This document shows, piece after piece, positions 26,923-36,350 of a stretch of DNA of 64,000 nucleotides. The position numbers and the translations under genes are program-made. The notes under the pieces are model-generated. The model was given only the letters and a program-made list of their open reading frames with translations, had not been told where the DNA came from and ran no database searches. How positions within the stretch are numbered: position 1 is the first letter of the stretch; each line of letters starts with the position of its first letter. The stretch lies in contig CAZMCH010000002.1 in NCBI GenBank assembly GCA_964564735.1, forward strand, positions 40,580 to 104,579, read 5' to 3'. The DNA comes from CAZMCH01 sp964564735. Its GTDB lineage: Bacteria; Poribacteria; DTPJ01.

Positions 26923-27321
26923 TCAGGGGAGACACGAGAATCCCTGTTCCTTGAAATGCTTATCAAAAGAAAATGCGGACTGGATGCCCAATCGTCTCAT
27001 AGTTTCAAAGCTGATACAGTCAACGAGACTTAGATCTCTCCGTGCAGAGATAAGAACAGATGCAATTCCAGCTTGATAGATTGACTCGTCCACCCATTCG
27101 ACAGTCAATATCGGAAAAATATCCTCATGGAAAACCTTAACAGCCATTAAGCCAATGCGGTGTTGGATTAAGGCGAGGCTTTCAACCAAAACATAATCGC
27201 TACAAACAAGAGTGTCTTCGGCAATGACCAAATCCGTCCACTGCTGCTTCGCCTTGACATGATTTTTATCATCCGCATCTAATATAGCCAATAATGCTGA
27301 GGTATCAATATAGCAAATCAT
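26923..27321 (-). CDS. vapC: VapC-type PIN-domain toxin
   Basis: 132 residues, the usual size. The PIN acidic set is seen as Asp6 (CYIDTSA), Glu47 (VLVESLA), Asp101 (SLVDCISF) and Asp120 (FSFDKHF). VapC toxins cut specific RNAs when free of their antitoxin. The ATG overlaps the stop of the antitoxin gene by four bases. The pair lies within the VgrG island and interrupts it. The 26638-26922 stretch after it shows no supported gene. Confidence 0.9.
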   Translation of the reverse strand: MICYIDTSALLAILDADDKNHVKAKQQWTDLVIAEDTLVCSDYVLVESLALIQHRIGLMAVKVFHEDIFPILTVEWVDESIYQAGIASVLISARRDLSLVDCISFETMRRLGIQSAFSFDKHFKEQGFSCLP

Positions 27322-27563
27322 TTATATGCCTCTGCTAAATATGCATCATGTTTTTCAGATAAATCTGTTTTACCAGAATGAAACTGCCCGGCGGCTTTAA
27401 TAGCACGTTGACGCCTTTCTTCCAGGCTTATATTCCCACAAGTTTGGAGATAAAAGTCGATCCCTTGCCGAATGAGTTCAGACATTGAGATATTCCGTTG
27501 CACTGCTATTTTTCTAAGCTTTTTTAATTGCTCTTCGGTCAGTTGTATTTGTGTGCGAACCAT
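27318..27563 (-). CDS. vapB: VapB-type ribbon-helix-helix antitoxin
   Basis: 81 residues from the ATG at 27563 (MVRTQI), with GGAG six bases upstream. MVRTQIQLTEEQLKKL starts a ribbon-helix-helix DNA-binding domain, followed by ISMSELIRQGIDFYL; the C-terminal ~30 residues are the charged toxin-binding tail. It should bind VapC and repress its own promoter. Confidence 0.85.
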   Translation of the reverse strand: MVRTQIQLTEEQLKKLRKIAVQRNISMSELIRQGIDFYLQTCGNISLEERRQRAIKAAGQFHSGKTDLSEKHDAYLAEAYK

Positions 27564-27888
27564 ATCAGTCTCCATAACGATCTCGTCAGTAATAGTTCAT
27601 AATTGTAATCATGATTACAAATCTACTATAATGATAACATATTTGGTTCTTTGGTGTCCAGTGTGGGAATGAATCTTGCTTATGTCTCAAATCTCCCCCG
27701 CCCACCTTTGCTAAAGGGGGAGTTAGAGCAATTTCCCCTCTTGGGAGAGGATTAAGGGGTGGGTCAAAATTTGAGATTTCCACACCCAACACGGAAGAGC
27801 CACATATTTTAGGATCAGTTACAATAAAAAAACTATTTCGAAAGGAGAAGGTAAAGATCGTGCAAAATTACTGATAACAGAATATTTT
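27564..27888. other. Gap with a multi-hairpin repeat
   Basis: A 325-base gap in the middle of the VgrG island. The repeat at 27660-27786 is its only clear content; the vapB promoter must lie at its left end, but no clear hexamers are seen. No gene. Confidence 0.5.
27660..27786. repeat. Nested-hairpin intergenic repeat
   Basis: Outer arms GTGTGGGAAT...TCTCAAAT (27661-27692) and ATTTGAGATTTCCACACC (27768-27785) face each other. Inside are two GC-rich hairpins: CTCCCCC...GGGGGAG (27693-27722) and CCCCTCTTGGGAGAGG extending to GGGG at 27755-27758. Translation in one frame gives a Pro/Leu/Gly-rich string, which is the known look of such intergenic repeats and not a gene. Confidence 0.6.
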
Positions 27889-29070
27889 CTACTCTATAGC
27901 TAGTATTTTTTTATCTGTGGCGACAATAACTTTCCCTGCGCTGTTTAATATAGGTTGAGTCATGTATTTTTCCTCTTTATTGCACTTAAAATTCCAAATT
28001 ACCTCGCCTAGTTTGTTGATACAATGAAGGATTTTCCCGTCAATCAAAAGAAGCATGCCATCATTAGTTACAGAAGCAAGTTTGGGTGTATTATCATTCA
28101 TTAATGCAAATTCCCATAGCTTTTCCCCGTTTGAAAATGCCTCTACATTTTGCAAGCCAATGATATAAACTATCTCATCATTACTGACAACAGGTGGTTG
28201 TGTTGGTCTATTGATTGATGTTTTGCATTCCCATTTTGTATTTCCATCAAAATCCAACGCCCTGATAAAACAATCGGATTTCGTTTTATGAACTAAATAA
28301 ATATTTCCATCAACGCCAATACTGCAACAAAGTGGCTTAATATCTTCTTCAATCTCTTTTTTTATATTCCCTTCAATCCCAATAATTCTAATTATGTTAT
28401 TCATTGCTATAACGAAATTACCATCACTAGAAACAGGAGGTATCGTTGCAAATCCTGTAAAAGTATAATTCCATAGATAATCATATCCAGAATAGCTTTT
28501 CTCATATAATCCAAATCTAGGCGTCATATACTTTGGGTCACCTGTTCCTTGTATTCCAGCGATAAAGCTATTTTGTTTTGGTATAAAAAGCACAAGATTT
28601 GAATAATCACCAAGCCCTGGTATAAAATAGCTTGTTTCTGATTCTTTCTTGAAAAAATCAAAATTGATCTTGAGCAAGCGATAACCCTCAAAAGAAAAAA
28701 AATCTTGCCCTTCACTCAAAATAATGAATGAATTAGATGATTTTTGGCGAAATCCCAACGCTTTCATATTTGATATATCGATTGCCAAAAAGGTTTCAGT
28801 ATAATCTATTATCGCCCTCGAATCATCAAGCATTACTAAAGAAATCGGATTACCCGATATATTATCAGGATTATATTCGAGCTTCCAAGCAAGCCTGCCT
28901 TTTGCAGATAGATTATATGGAAGTAGTGAATTTAATTGCAGATTACTGAAAGATTGCCTTTTATTTATCATTTTATTTGCCTTTTGAGTTTCTTTATTTT
29001 CCGCCAAAATTATATTTATACTACAAAAAATAGCGATAAATGCCAAAATGACAATTGATAACTTTTTCAC
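27889..29070 (-). CDS. Secreted PQQ-like beta-propeller protein
   Basis: 393 residues from a GTG start. Signal peptide to about residue 23. The mature part is a repeated WD/PQQ-type propeller with recurring strands such as GNTKWECKTSINRPTQPPVVSNDEIVY (given here only in part) and a final GEVIWNF. Such propellers resemble BamB or PQQ_2 proteins but need not bind PQQ. It follows the metallopeptidase gene by 17 bases and belongs to the VgrG island. A scaffold or ligand-binding role is a guess. Confidence 0.7.
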   Translation of the reverse strand: MKKLSIVILAFIAIFCSINIILAENKETQKANKMINKRQSFSNLQLNSLLPYNLSAKGRLAWKLEYNPDNISGNPISLVMLDDSRAIIDYTETFLAIDISNMKALGFRQKSSNSFIILSEGQDFFSFEGYRLLKINFDFFKKESETSYFIPGLGDYSNLVLFIPKQNSFIAGIQGTGDPKYMTPRFGLYEKSYSGYDYLWNYTFTGFATIPPVSSDGNFVIAMNNIIRIIGIEGNIKKEIEEDIKPLCCSIGVDGNIYLVHKTKSDCFIRALDFDGNTKWECKTSINRPTQPPVVSNDEIVYIIGLQNVEAFSNGEKLWEFALMNDNTPKLASVTNDGMLLLIDGKILHCINKLGEVIWNFKCNKEEKYMTQPILNSAGKVIVATDKKILAIE

Positions 29071-29087
29071 AGCTTTAACAATCCTTA

Positions 29088-31784
29088 TTATCCTCTTAGC
29101 TCGTAAGTTTGCCTTCTCATTCGCCCAACTCTTGTGGTAAGGAAACCAAGATCATTAACAGTAATTGTATTTATGCTTTGCTTCGGATTGCCTTGATAGG
29201 TTGATAAACCCAATATATACCTATATATATTAATCTTGTCTTGAGAAGCGCCAACCTCAAATTCATCATTATCAAAATCATCATCATAATAATCAGGTTG
29301 GATATCGATAGCGCCTCCGCCATCTGCTTTGACTGTTATTTCAAAATGATCACTTGTGGTGCTTGATTCAAAATAATATTGAGGACGGAAATAAATATAT
29401 ACCTTCTTAAACTCGCTGTCCGCAGGACATTCAAGATAATATTTTTTATTCATGTGTTGATCAACTCTTGTTTGAAAATCACGCATACACATCAATTTTG
29501 CGTTTGTATTAGCCCAAGTATGCCCACCATGATCCTCAAAAAACCACTGCAATTTATTACGAACAACAAGAATCCCGTCAAAATTATTTTGTCCTGCTAT
29601 CAGTCTGTCAGTCGTTTCATCATTACCTATTTTATATAAGTATAAATCATATTTTCCATATTCTCCGTTTTCAAGCCCTGTATCCTCATAGGCAGGTTCA
29701 TAAAAATTGAGGTAATCCCTATTCAATATGTAATTATAATTATTTCCACTATGATTAACCTTAAATACAGTATCGCCTGTAAGTTCCTTGACATCGCTTG
29801 TTTCATTGAGCCATCTTGTAAAATACCAAAAATGGCGCAATCGTGGCGCTCTATTGGAGTTCATCATAGAAATCCTATCGCATGAATAAGGCATACCCGG
29901 GTAATATTGGTCAAATTTTGGTAATGGTGGATTCCAAAGGGTATTGTCTGGCACATTGGCTCTATCGTCTTCTTCTAAAGATTCGTTGTATTCATCATCA
30001 AGCCCTATTGCATGACCAAGTTCATGCGCCATAGTAAACCATCCGTATTGATTGCCATCTTCATCTGTATCGCCTGCTCCGGGTAAATAGGATTGATAGT
30101 CATCCACCTTAAAATGAGCTACTGATACACCCATATTCGACCTTCCTCCTGCTGTTTCTAAATGCACAGTGCATTTATAGGGATCATCTTCTCTAGCTTC
30201 ATAAAAGAATACAGGAATGACATTAATATTTTTGCCAGAAGGATCGGAATCGGGAATAAATTTATAGCCCTTTTCTTCCCAGCGATTTTTGGCATTGATC
30301 ATACCCTCTCTATGAACATTTTCAACATCTGCAGGTGTAACTCCCGAAGCAGGCTGAAATTTGCATGACCAGTATATCAAAAGTGCAGAAACAGGATTAT
30401 CCGATTGATCAAGGCAATCGGTAAGATAATGTAATTCAAAATTGCCGACAGTCGTGATTGGTGTTTGGATTGAATCGCCATAGTGAACTTGCTCATCATT
30501 CAAAACTCCCGCCCTTGCGCCTATCAGATCGCCTGTGCTACGCTTGTCTGTAACGTCATAAAAATTGCCGTTAAGAGATATAAGACGAGGATAATACCCA
30601 TAATCACCATCAGATTCATTTATTGTCTTTTCTGGTGGAAAAAAATTTGAGTTAATAGTTCCATCTGTTAGATAAGTCTTGTTTGTATCAGGCTTGGTAA
30701 TTTTCATCTTTAAGTCAAATACAGTGAACCTGTTATTGCTGTTCCAGTCCGATTCCCATTCGCAGTCATCATCGGTAAGCACGATTGAGTCAAGATCAAA
30801 GACTATGGGATTCGCTGGATCAGATTCATTATTTACAATATCTACAAATGGTGAGATTGCACCACCAACACCAACTTTTGCATACCAATTCTTTGATGAC
30901 CATGCTTCTGGTAAATCATAGAAGTTAAGTCTATCCCTTAATGTCATAGCCCGAACTTCATCCCTTGTTTTATTAACCAATCCGCTTCCAGATTCTATAA
31001 ATGATTGATTAGTGCTAAATTTTAAGACAATTCTTTCACGATTTCTATTATCTTTTAAGTTTCTATCTTCTATCCATGGAAGACAAATACAATTATCTTT
31101 ATAAACTGTTGAGGCAGTTACAGCCTCCTCATCATCAATTGCTTCATTGAATCCTTTTAGATATAGGAACTGCGGCACCATTCCAAAGTTTTTCGTGTTG
31201 CGATCAAAATATTGAAATCCGATATATTGCCATTCAGGATTAAGTATAACAGGCAAATAGCTTGCATCATTTGCGGCGCCTCTGAGCATATTTACTTCAA
31301 GATCAACAAACATTCTGCGATCAGCATTATAAACGGCAGGAGGATTTCCTTCTTCACCAATAATCCATCTTGAATTCTGTAAGCCAAACCTTTGTGGCAA
31401 TCTAAATATCATTTTCTCTTGAGGGTTAATCGTATTATTTGCAAACGCTGCTGACAAAGCTTCTTCGGTAATATACGTTCCATCAGTAATGTTAAAAATA
31501 ACTGGATACCTAAAATCAAACTCAAAATATAGATTATCTCTATGTTCCATAACAAATTGAAGATAACCATTATCACCGATCCGTAGAGGATTACGAGAGT
31601 CATCTTCGTCATCTCCATCCTCATCAACATAGATTATATTTACAGGTAATCCTGCTGGAAATGGATCATTACTATCAGTAACGGGATTATGATACATAAA
31701 TTGAAGAAGTGCTGTTCTTTCGTTTACTGCAATGAATGGGTTATCTATGTGAGTTGCTGCGGGATTCGGTGCTGGGTCTGCCAT
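29088..31784 (-). CDS. Large zincin metallopeptidase, likely VgrG-delivered effector
   Basis: 898 residues without a signal peptide. The zinc site HELGHAIGLDDE is at 587-598, an HExxHxxGxxD pattern in which the third ligand is an Asp as in some bacterial metalloproteases; a Met turn may be SMMNSN at about 653-658. The first ~570 residues are beta-rich and show no family I can name; the last ~200 are also beta-rich with a long Asp-rich stretch near 845-855. Placement directly behind PAAR and without a Sec signal suggests export by the spike. GAGG precedes the ATG. Confidence 0.72.
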   Translation of the reverse strand: MADPAPNPAATHIDNPFIAVNERTALLQFMYHNPVTDSNDPFPAGLPVNIIYVDEDGDDEDDSRNPLRIGDNGYLQFVMEHRDNLYFEFDFRYPVIFNITDGTYITEEALSAAFANNTINPQEKMIFRLPQRFGLQNSRWIIGEEGNPPAVYNADRRMFVDLEVNMLRGAANDASYLPVILNPEWQYIGFQYFDRNTKNFGMVPQFLYLKGFNEAIDDEEAVTASTVYKDNCICLPWIEDRNLKDNRNRERIVLKFSTNQSFIESGSGLVNKTRDEVRAMTLRDRLNFYDLPEAWSSKNWYAKVGVGGAISPFVDIVNNESDPANPIVFDLDSIVLTDDDCEWESDWNSNNRFTVFDLKMKITKPDTNKTYLTDGTINSNFFPPEKTINESDGDYGYYPRLISLNGNFYDVTDKRSTGDLIGARAGVLNDEQVHYGDSIQTPITTVGNFELHYLTDCLDQSDNPVSALLIYWSCKFQPASGVTPADVENVHREGMINAKNRWEEKGYKFIPDSDPSGKNINVIPVFFYEAREDDPYKCTVHLETAGGRSNMGVSVAHFKVDDYQSYLPGAGDTDEDGNQYGWFTMAHELGHAIGLDDEYNESLEEDDRANVPDNTLWNPPLPKFDQYYPGMPYSCDRISMMNSNRAPRLRHFWYFTRWLNETSDVKELTGDTVFKVNHSGNNYNYILNRDYLNFYEPAYEDTGLENGEYGKYDLYLYKIGNDETTDRLIAGQNNFDGILVVRNKLQWFFEDHGGHTWANTNAKLMCMRDFQTRVDQHMNKKYYLECPADSEFKKVYIYFRPQYYFESSTTSDHFEITVKADGGGAIDIQPDYYDDDFDNDEFEVGASQDKINIYRYILGLSTYQGNPKQSINTITVNDLGFLTTRVGRMRRQTYELRG

Positions 31785-31804
31785 ATTTACTTTACCTCGT
31801 ATAT

Positions 31805-32884
31805 CTAGGAAGGTGCAATATTGCTATCATTGGGAAATCTTACTCGACAACCTCCGGGCGGAAGGTCTTCTTCTCTTGCATGACCATTGCCATCTAGTGT
31901 TCCTCGACGAATTTCGCCATTTGAAAGATATACCATATATTCAACATTCGGGACTGGGTTTCCTTCATCATCAACCAAATCTATATTTAACCAGTCTGTA
32001 TATTCCATGTAACCTGATCTTGCCTTTTCTCTTTCTATTCTGACTATGAAATAATATTTAATAAGTGAGTATGAGTCAACATTCATTGCTTCACGCATTG
32101 CTTCTGATGGATCATATTCTAATTCCCATTCTGTTTCGACACTGTTGCCCTGAACTTCCGTTTCTATGGTTGTAACCAATTCATCTGGACCTGATACGTC
32201 ACGTATATAAATATCAAAAAACGCCGATGTTCCTGATTCGTAACCTTCTACATCTGCGGATAAAGTTAATGTATCGCCAACAGAGGCTGATTCCTGTGAC
32301 CAACGAGCATTGCTAATGTCTCTAATTGTAACAGTTCCCTGACCTGTAGCTTCACCACGCCAAGATACCGTTCCATTTGAGCTTAACCTTGATTGCGTCT
32401 CAACGCCATCCGGATCAGTAAAGGAATAGGGAATACCACTAAGAGGCGTTCCTCCGCTATCAACAAATACAAATGTAATCCAATGAGGACCTTCGGTTGA
32501 TGTGTTTCCTCCTGATACCGCAACAGAAGCAGATGCGCCTGCGTCATTTCCAGCGCCTCCGCCTCCTCCACCGCCTCCGCCACTACCTCCACCTGCATCA
32601 CCGACCAAGACGGTAGGACATCCCATAGTAAGAACGTCAGGAGGTCCGGCGCATGTAACAATGCTTGTTGAACGTGAGGCAGGCATGTTGCCTATTAGCA
32701 CCATGTTACCGCCCATAGTTACAGGACCGCCAACATGCGGGGCAGGACCTGTTAGCATTGGACATACATGAATATCTGTTACACGTGCCGCAGGCATTCC
32801 ACCTATTAGAACCATGGGAAATCCTAAAGTTATAACTCCGCCATGACCCGTCATATCGCCTAGTCTTCCTGCTGGGAAAGTCAT
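31805..32884 (-). CDS. PAAR-domain spike tip protein with Ig-like C-terminal extension
   Basis: 359 residues. Residues 1-~97 are a PAAR domain with two GG/GN-M-PA repeats (IGGMPAARVTD and IGNMPASRSTS), which sharpens the VgrG tip and can carry cargo. A Gly-rich linker (about 98-112, mostly Gly with one Ser) leads to a first Ig-like domain (~130-190), a second with NARWSQESAS (~195-290) and a transthyretin-like end (~300-359). The last two modules are shared with the protein at 25789. It lies 28 bases after vgrG. Confidence 0.9.
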   Translation of the reverse strand: MTFPAGRLGDMTGHGGVITLGFPMVLIGGMPAARVTDIHVCPMLTGPAPHVGGPVTMGGNMVLIGNMPASRSTSIVTCAGPPDVLTMGCPTVLVGDAGGGSGGGGGGGGGAGNDAGASASVAVSGGNTSTEGPHWITFVFVDSGGTPLSGIPYSFTDPDGVETQSRLSSNGTVSWRGEATGQGTVTIRDISNARWSQESASVGDTLTLSADVEGYESGTSAFFDIYIRDVSGPDELVTTIETEVQGNSVETEWELEYDPSEAMREAMNVDSYSLIKYYFIVRIEREKARSGYMEYTDWLNIDLVDDEGNPVPNVEYMVYLSNGEIRRGTLDGNGHAREEDLPPGGCRVRFPNDSNIAPS

Positions 32885-32912
32885 TTTTTAGCACCTTTCT
32901 ATCCGAGTAATT

Positions 32913-35063
32913 CTAATTAAGTTTTATTGGAGTTCCTTTTACTTCGGTTAGTGTTCCTTGAATCCCTACTTTGCCAGAACCTTTAATATCAACAATGGCT
33001 GATTTTATGGAAACTTTGGCATTACCGTTTATATCAACATTTGTTCCGGCTTCTTCTTTAATATCCGTCCCAGCTTTTATGTTAATTTTACCACCGGCTT
33101 CTATGTTTATATCACCTGATGATTTAATGTCAATAGCACTTGCATCAAGTTTTATTTTAGCAGAAGATATTATTTCAATATCGCCAGCGTTATTTAAAAT
33201 CTCAACTGTGCCTCCATCTGTAACCATAATTCCCTGATCTTCGCTGGAACTACTCAATATTATTGTAGCAAAAGTGTCACTAATTGTAATGGAATGTCCG
33301 TCTGTGCTAACAATCTTTATCATTTTATTCGCATCATCAAGAGTGATATTATGCCCGCCAGCACTTGTAATAGAAATATTCCCCCCCATATCATCTAGTT
33401 TTACCGTATGTCCTGATACTGATTTCAAGACAATATGTTTATTTTCAGTCCCATAGGTCATGGTCATATTATGTCCATCCATAGTCATAATGGTAGCATA
33501 ATTTCCATAGCCCTTTTCATCATCCGAAGAATCAGCAGGATCATCGCGCAAGCGAAGCTGTTGACCTTTACCCGTTCTTAAAAGAATTGCCTGCCTTTTA
33601 TCATCAAAAAGCAAGGTATGATCATAAGGTGTAAACATTATGTTTTGTATGCTTTTCTGAGGATCAAGATATGGCAAATTTGTTCCATTATATACTCGCC
33701 CTGTAATTAAAGGTCTATCTGGATCGCCCTCCAGAAAGCTGACAATAACTTCATCACCCACTAATGGAGGGAATTGGATGCCATGATTTTGCCCTGCATA
33801 GCCATCACTGACACGCACCCAACAGGAGCTATTTTCGTCATTTCTTCCTTCACGATCCCAATGAAACTGGACTTTCACTCTGCCCATCTCATCAAAATGG
33901 ATCGGATCACTACCAGGACCAACTACATAAGCTGTCTGAATTCCTTCTACAACTGGTTTGGGAGTCTTTCTTGGTGGACGGAATGGCACAGCATAGGCAA
34001 TACATTCAAATTCATTGTTGTATTGGATCCCTTCACCACCTACATCCTCGCCAAGAGGTTGAGTTCCAAAATTCTTGAGATGAGTTATGAGATATTCCTG
34101 ATTAAGATTGGGTCTGCCATATTGATTGAGAGTGAATCTAGAGCCGGGCAAAAATCTCCGACAAACGCTTTCACCAACACCCATCTGGCTGTTATATCTC
34201 AAAGCCTCCAATCTCCATTGTGAAATCTCTGATCCGAAGTCTGGATTAAAATAATCACCCGGATAGTCATATACCTCAAGATTTTCCTCCTCAGGCAATG
34301 AACCATCTTCCCCAGCCAGTGACATTACGTGCATTGTTCCTAAAGTCGGTCTTTCATAGTTAAAATCTCTTAATGATGTTGCGCTTGGTCTTATCTGCTG
34401 AATATATCTAAATTCATATACATATTCTTCTTCTGGAACCATTGAGGATGCCGAATTAAAAATAACAGTTGGTGATTCTATCGTTGTATGAACAGAAGAA
34501 TTATCGCCTATTACCATTACGTGCATATCTTCGGTATGCTCAAAATAATAGAACATGCCTTCTTCTTCCATAAGTCGTGATATAAAATTGAATTCTGATT
34601 CACGATACTGGACACAATACTCATGTGTATTATGTGTTCCATTAAAAGGAGTGAATCTATAACTGTCACTGCTAATACCAGCGTCCTGAAATATCTGCGT
34701 TATTATAGCCTCAAATGTCATATTTTGGAATATACGGCATCCGTGCCTATGCTTTAAAAGCCATATCAAAGGCACAAGCTCGACATGATATACCGTGAAG
34801 TTATCACCAACACCTGATTGAGTAATTTTAGAGATAATTCCTCTTACATATCTTTCACCTGTTTCACCATTGATACAAAGACATGCTCCTTTTCCAATGA
34901 TGTCTGCAAAATCCAATTCTGTATCTGAAATTGCAAGTTTTATGTCATATCGGAAAGGTGTAGAAACGCCCTCTGTTCCGCTGAATCTAAGCACTCGCAT
35001 TTCCTCACTATATTCATCAGCAGTAAATGTAAAATCCGCTTCTGAGGATCTCCGAATTATCAT
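32913..35063 (-). CDS. vgrG: VgrG/TssI-type spike protein
   Basis: 716 residues. The N-terminal half has the gp27-like domain (FRYDIKLA, YCVQYRESEFNFISRLMEEEGMFYYFEH in part); a gp5-like OB fold follows around DEMGRVKVQFHWDREG and CWVRVSDGYAG; the C-terminal ~190 residues form the repetitive beta-helix needle (ITITSAGGHNITLDD, DINIEAGGKINIKAG). It trimerises into the puncturing spike of type VI or related contractile systems. It heads the 23323-35063 operon; no sheath genes are nearby. AGAGG precedes the ATG. Confidence 0.95.
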   Translation of the reverse strand: MIIRRSSEADFTFTADEYSEEMRVLRFSGTEGVSTPFRYDIKLAISDTELDFADIIGKGACLCINGETGERYVRGIISKITQSGVGDNFTVYHVELVPLIWLLKHRHGCRIFQNMTFEAIITQIFQDAGISSDSYRFTPFNGTHNTHEYCVQYRESEFNFISRLMEEEGMFYYFEHTEDMHVMVIGDNSSVHTTIESPTVIFNSASSMVPEEEYVYEFRYIQQIRPSATSLRDFNYERPTLGTMHVMSLAGEDGSLPEEENLEVYDYPGDYFNPDFGSEISQWRLEALRYNSQMGVGESVCRRFLPGSRFTLNQYGRPNLNQEYLITHLKNFGTQPLGEDVGGEGIQYNNEFECIAYAVPFRPPRKTPKPVVEGIQTAYVVGPGSDPIHFDEMGRVKVQFHWDREGRNDENSSCWVRVSDGYAGQNHGIQFPPLVGDEVIVSFLEGDPDRPLITGRVYNGTNLPYLDPQKSIQNIMFTPYDHTLLFDDKRQAILLRTGKGQQLRLRDDPADSSDDEKGYGNYATIMTMDGHNMTMTYGTENKHIVLKSVSGHTVKLDDMGGNISITSAGGHNITLDDANKMIKIVSTDGHSITISDTFATIILSSSSEDQGIMVTDGGTVEILNNAGDIEIISSAKIKLDASAIDIKSSGDINIEAGGKINIKAGTDIKEEAGTNVDINGNAKVSIKSAIVDIKGSGKVGIQGTLTEVKGTPIKLN

Positions 35064-35170
35064 CTTTATACCCTCTAAATTCCATAATATATAATGCTAG
35101 GAGGATTACTTACTCAAATAATATATCTATATATAGTCTAATCAACACAAGTTCATTTGTCAAATAATTA

Positions 35171-36268
35171 TTATCTATGTGCAAGTTCTGCGGATAGATC
35201 AAGGTATCTCTTAATGCCTTCAGGAGTTACATTCCAAGGGATATGATTACCTATGCACATCATATATCCGCCTGTCATATTAGCGGTTTCCAACATGCTT
35301 TTTACCATAGCCTCGATTTCTTCTGGAATATTACGAGTCAGGATACGGTTATCACCTTCACCTGCAAGGAAGCAATCTTTATGTTTTCGGGCTATGGCTT
35401 TATAATCGGTATATGGTTCGCTTATAATACCTCTTGCACCACATGCAAATATATCATCAGCATACGCATCAATACAGCCATCAACCATAAATATTACATG
35501 CTTTCCTGTGGACTTGAGCATACCCCAGAATTCTTCATATCTTGGAAAGATATATTTATGCATCCATTTTGGAGAGCATACTGGACCACGTGCAGTAACA
35601 ATATCATCATGACAAATTACAAAATTAACGGGCAATCTTGCAAATGTTCTAAATACACGACGATTTATCTCTGCAAATTCGTCCATGATCCTTTCAAAAC
35701 GTGGATCAAGACAAGTCTCAAGAAACAATTTCCAGCCAAATGTAAGTAAAGGCCACATAAACATTGTATTATAGAAACCCGTTGATGAAGTTGATCCTTC
35801 CGGTGCTTTATCGCCCCATTCAGCAGGATAGCCTCCACGATACATTTCATAGAGTTTCTCTTCACTGGAATAATCCCTTGACTCAACAACAGGTATATCC
35901 GTAAAGTCTCCTTGCTCTAATGGCGAGAAATTAAAAACATCCTCAGCAGTCTTAAAATTCATGCCCCAATCCCAGTGGCTTGTTTCTCCATCTCCCCATC
36001 GGACATGATGTCTGCCCTGAGCATCTACGCTTGAACTTTGTCCTGTCAGATCAAGTTTGGGACGTGGCTTGGGATCATCAGTTGCAGGAATACCCAGACC
36101 AAGCTGTGGATATAACTTACGCAATTTTTCTCTACAAAGCTTTGGATGTTCATAATAATCTATGCCTGTTAGATATGTTTCTGCATCTGGGCAAGACCAA
36201 TGTTCCCAATGAGGAATCCTTTTGGGAGCCATCCCCATATATGCCATATAGCGATCATCGTATTCCAT
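35171..36268 (-). CDS. Uroporphyrinogen decarboxylase (URO-D)-like protein
   Basis: 365 residues; AGGAG precedes the ATG. Barrel strands with FVICHDDIVTARGPVCSP and HVIFMVDGCIDAYADDI are typical of the superfamily; the C-terminal MCIGNHIPWNVTPE is the usual closing motif. It is the third URO-D paralogue of the window and lies in a group with a GguC-like gene and a fourth. The substrate is unknown. Confidence 0.78.
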   Translation of the reverse strand: MEYDDRYMAYMGMAPKRIPHWEHWSCPDAETYLTGIDYYEHPKLCREKLRKLYPQLGLGIPATDDPKPRPKLDLTGQSSSVDAQGRHHVRWGDGETSHWDWGMNFKTAEDVFNFSPLEQGDFTDIPVVESRDYSSEEKLYEMYRGGYPAEWGDKAPEGSTSSTGFYNTMFMWPLLTFGWKLFLETCLDPRFERIMDEFAEINRRVFRTFARLPVNFVICHDDIVTARGPVCSPKWMHKYIFPRYEEFWGMLKSTGKHVIFMVDGCIDAYADDIFACGARGIISEPYTDYKAIARKHKDCFLAGEGDNRILTRNIPEEIEAMVKSMLETANMTGGYMMCIGNHIPWNVTPEGIKRYLDLSAELAHR

Positions 36269-36350
36269 TTTTTCTCCTTATGGAAATGTCCTTTAGACAT
36301 AAAACCTGCTATGTGAAAATTCATTATTAAAAGGGACAATACTTTTTTTA

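Noticed and set aside
26754..26966. A 70-codon minus-strand frame at the 3' side of vapC
   Set aside because: It overlaps the vapC end, has no ribosome site and no recognisable pattern.
27586..27792. A 68-codon frame rich in Pro, Leu and Gly
   Set aside because: It is the translation of the nested-hairpin repeat, a common artefact of such repeats.
32502..32771. A plus-strand frame with a long Pro run
   Set aside because: It is the antisense of the Gly-rich linker in the PAAR gene.
23323..35063. A complete type VI secretion locus or prophage
   Set aside because: Only VgrG, PAAR, cargo and adaptor genes are present; no sheath, tube, baseplate, ClpV, capsid or terminase gene was found.
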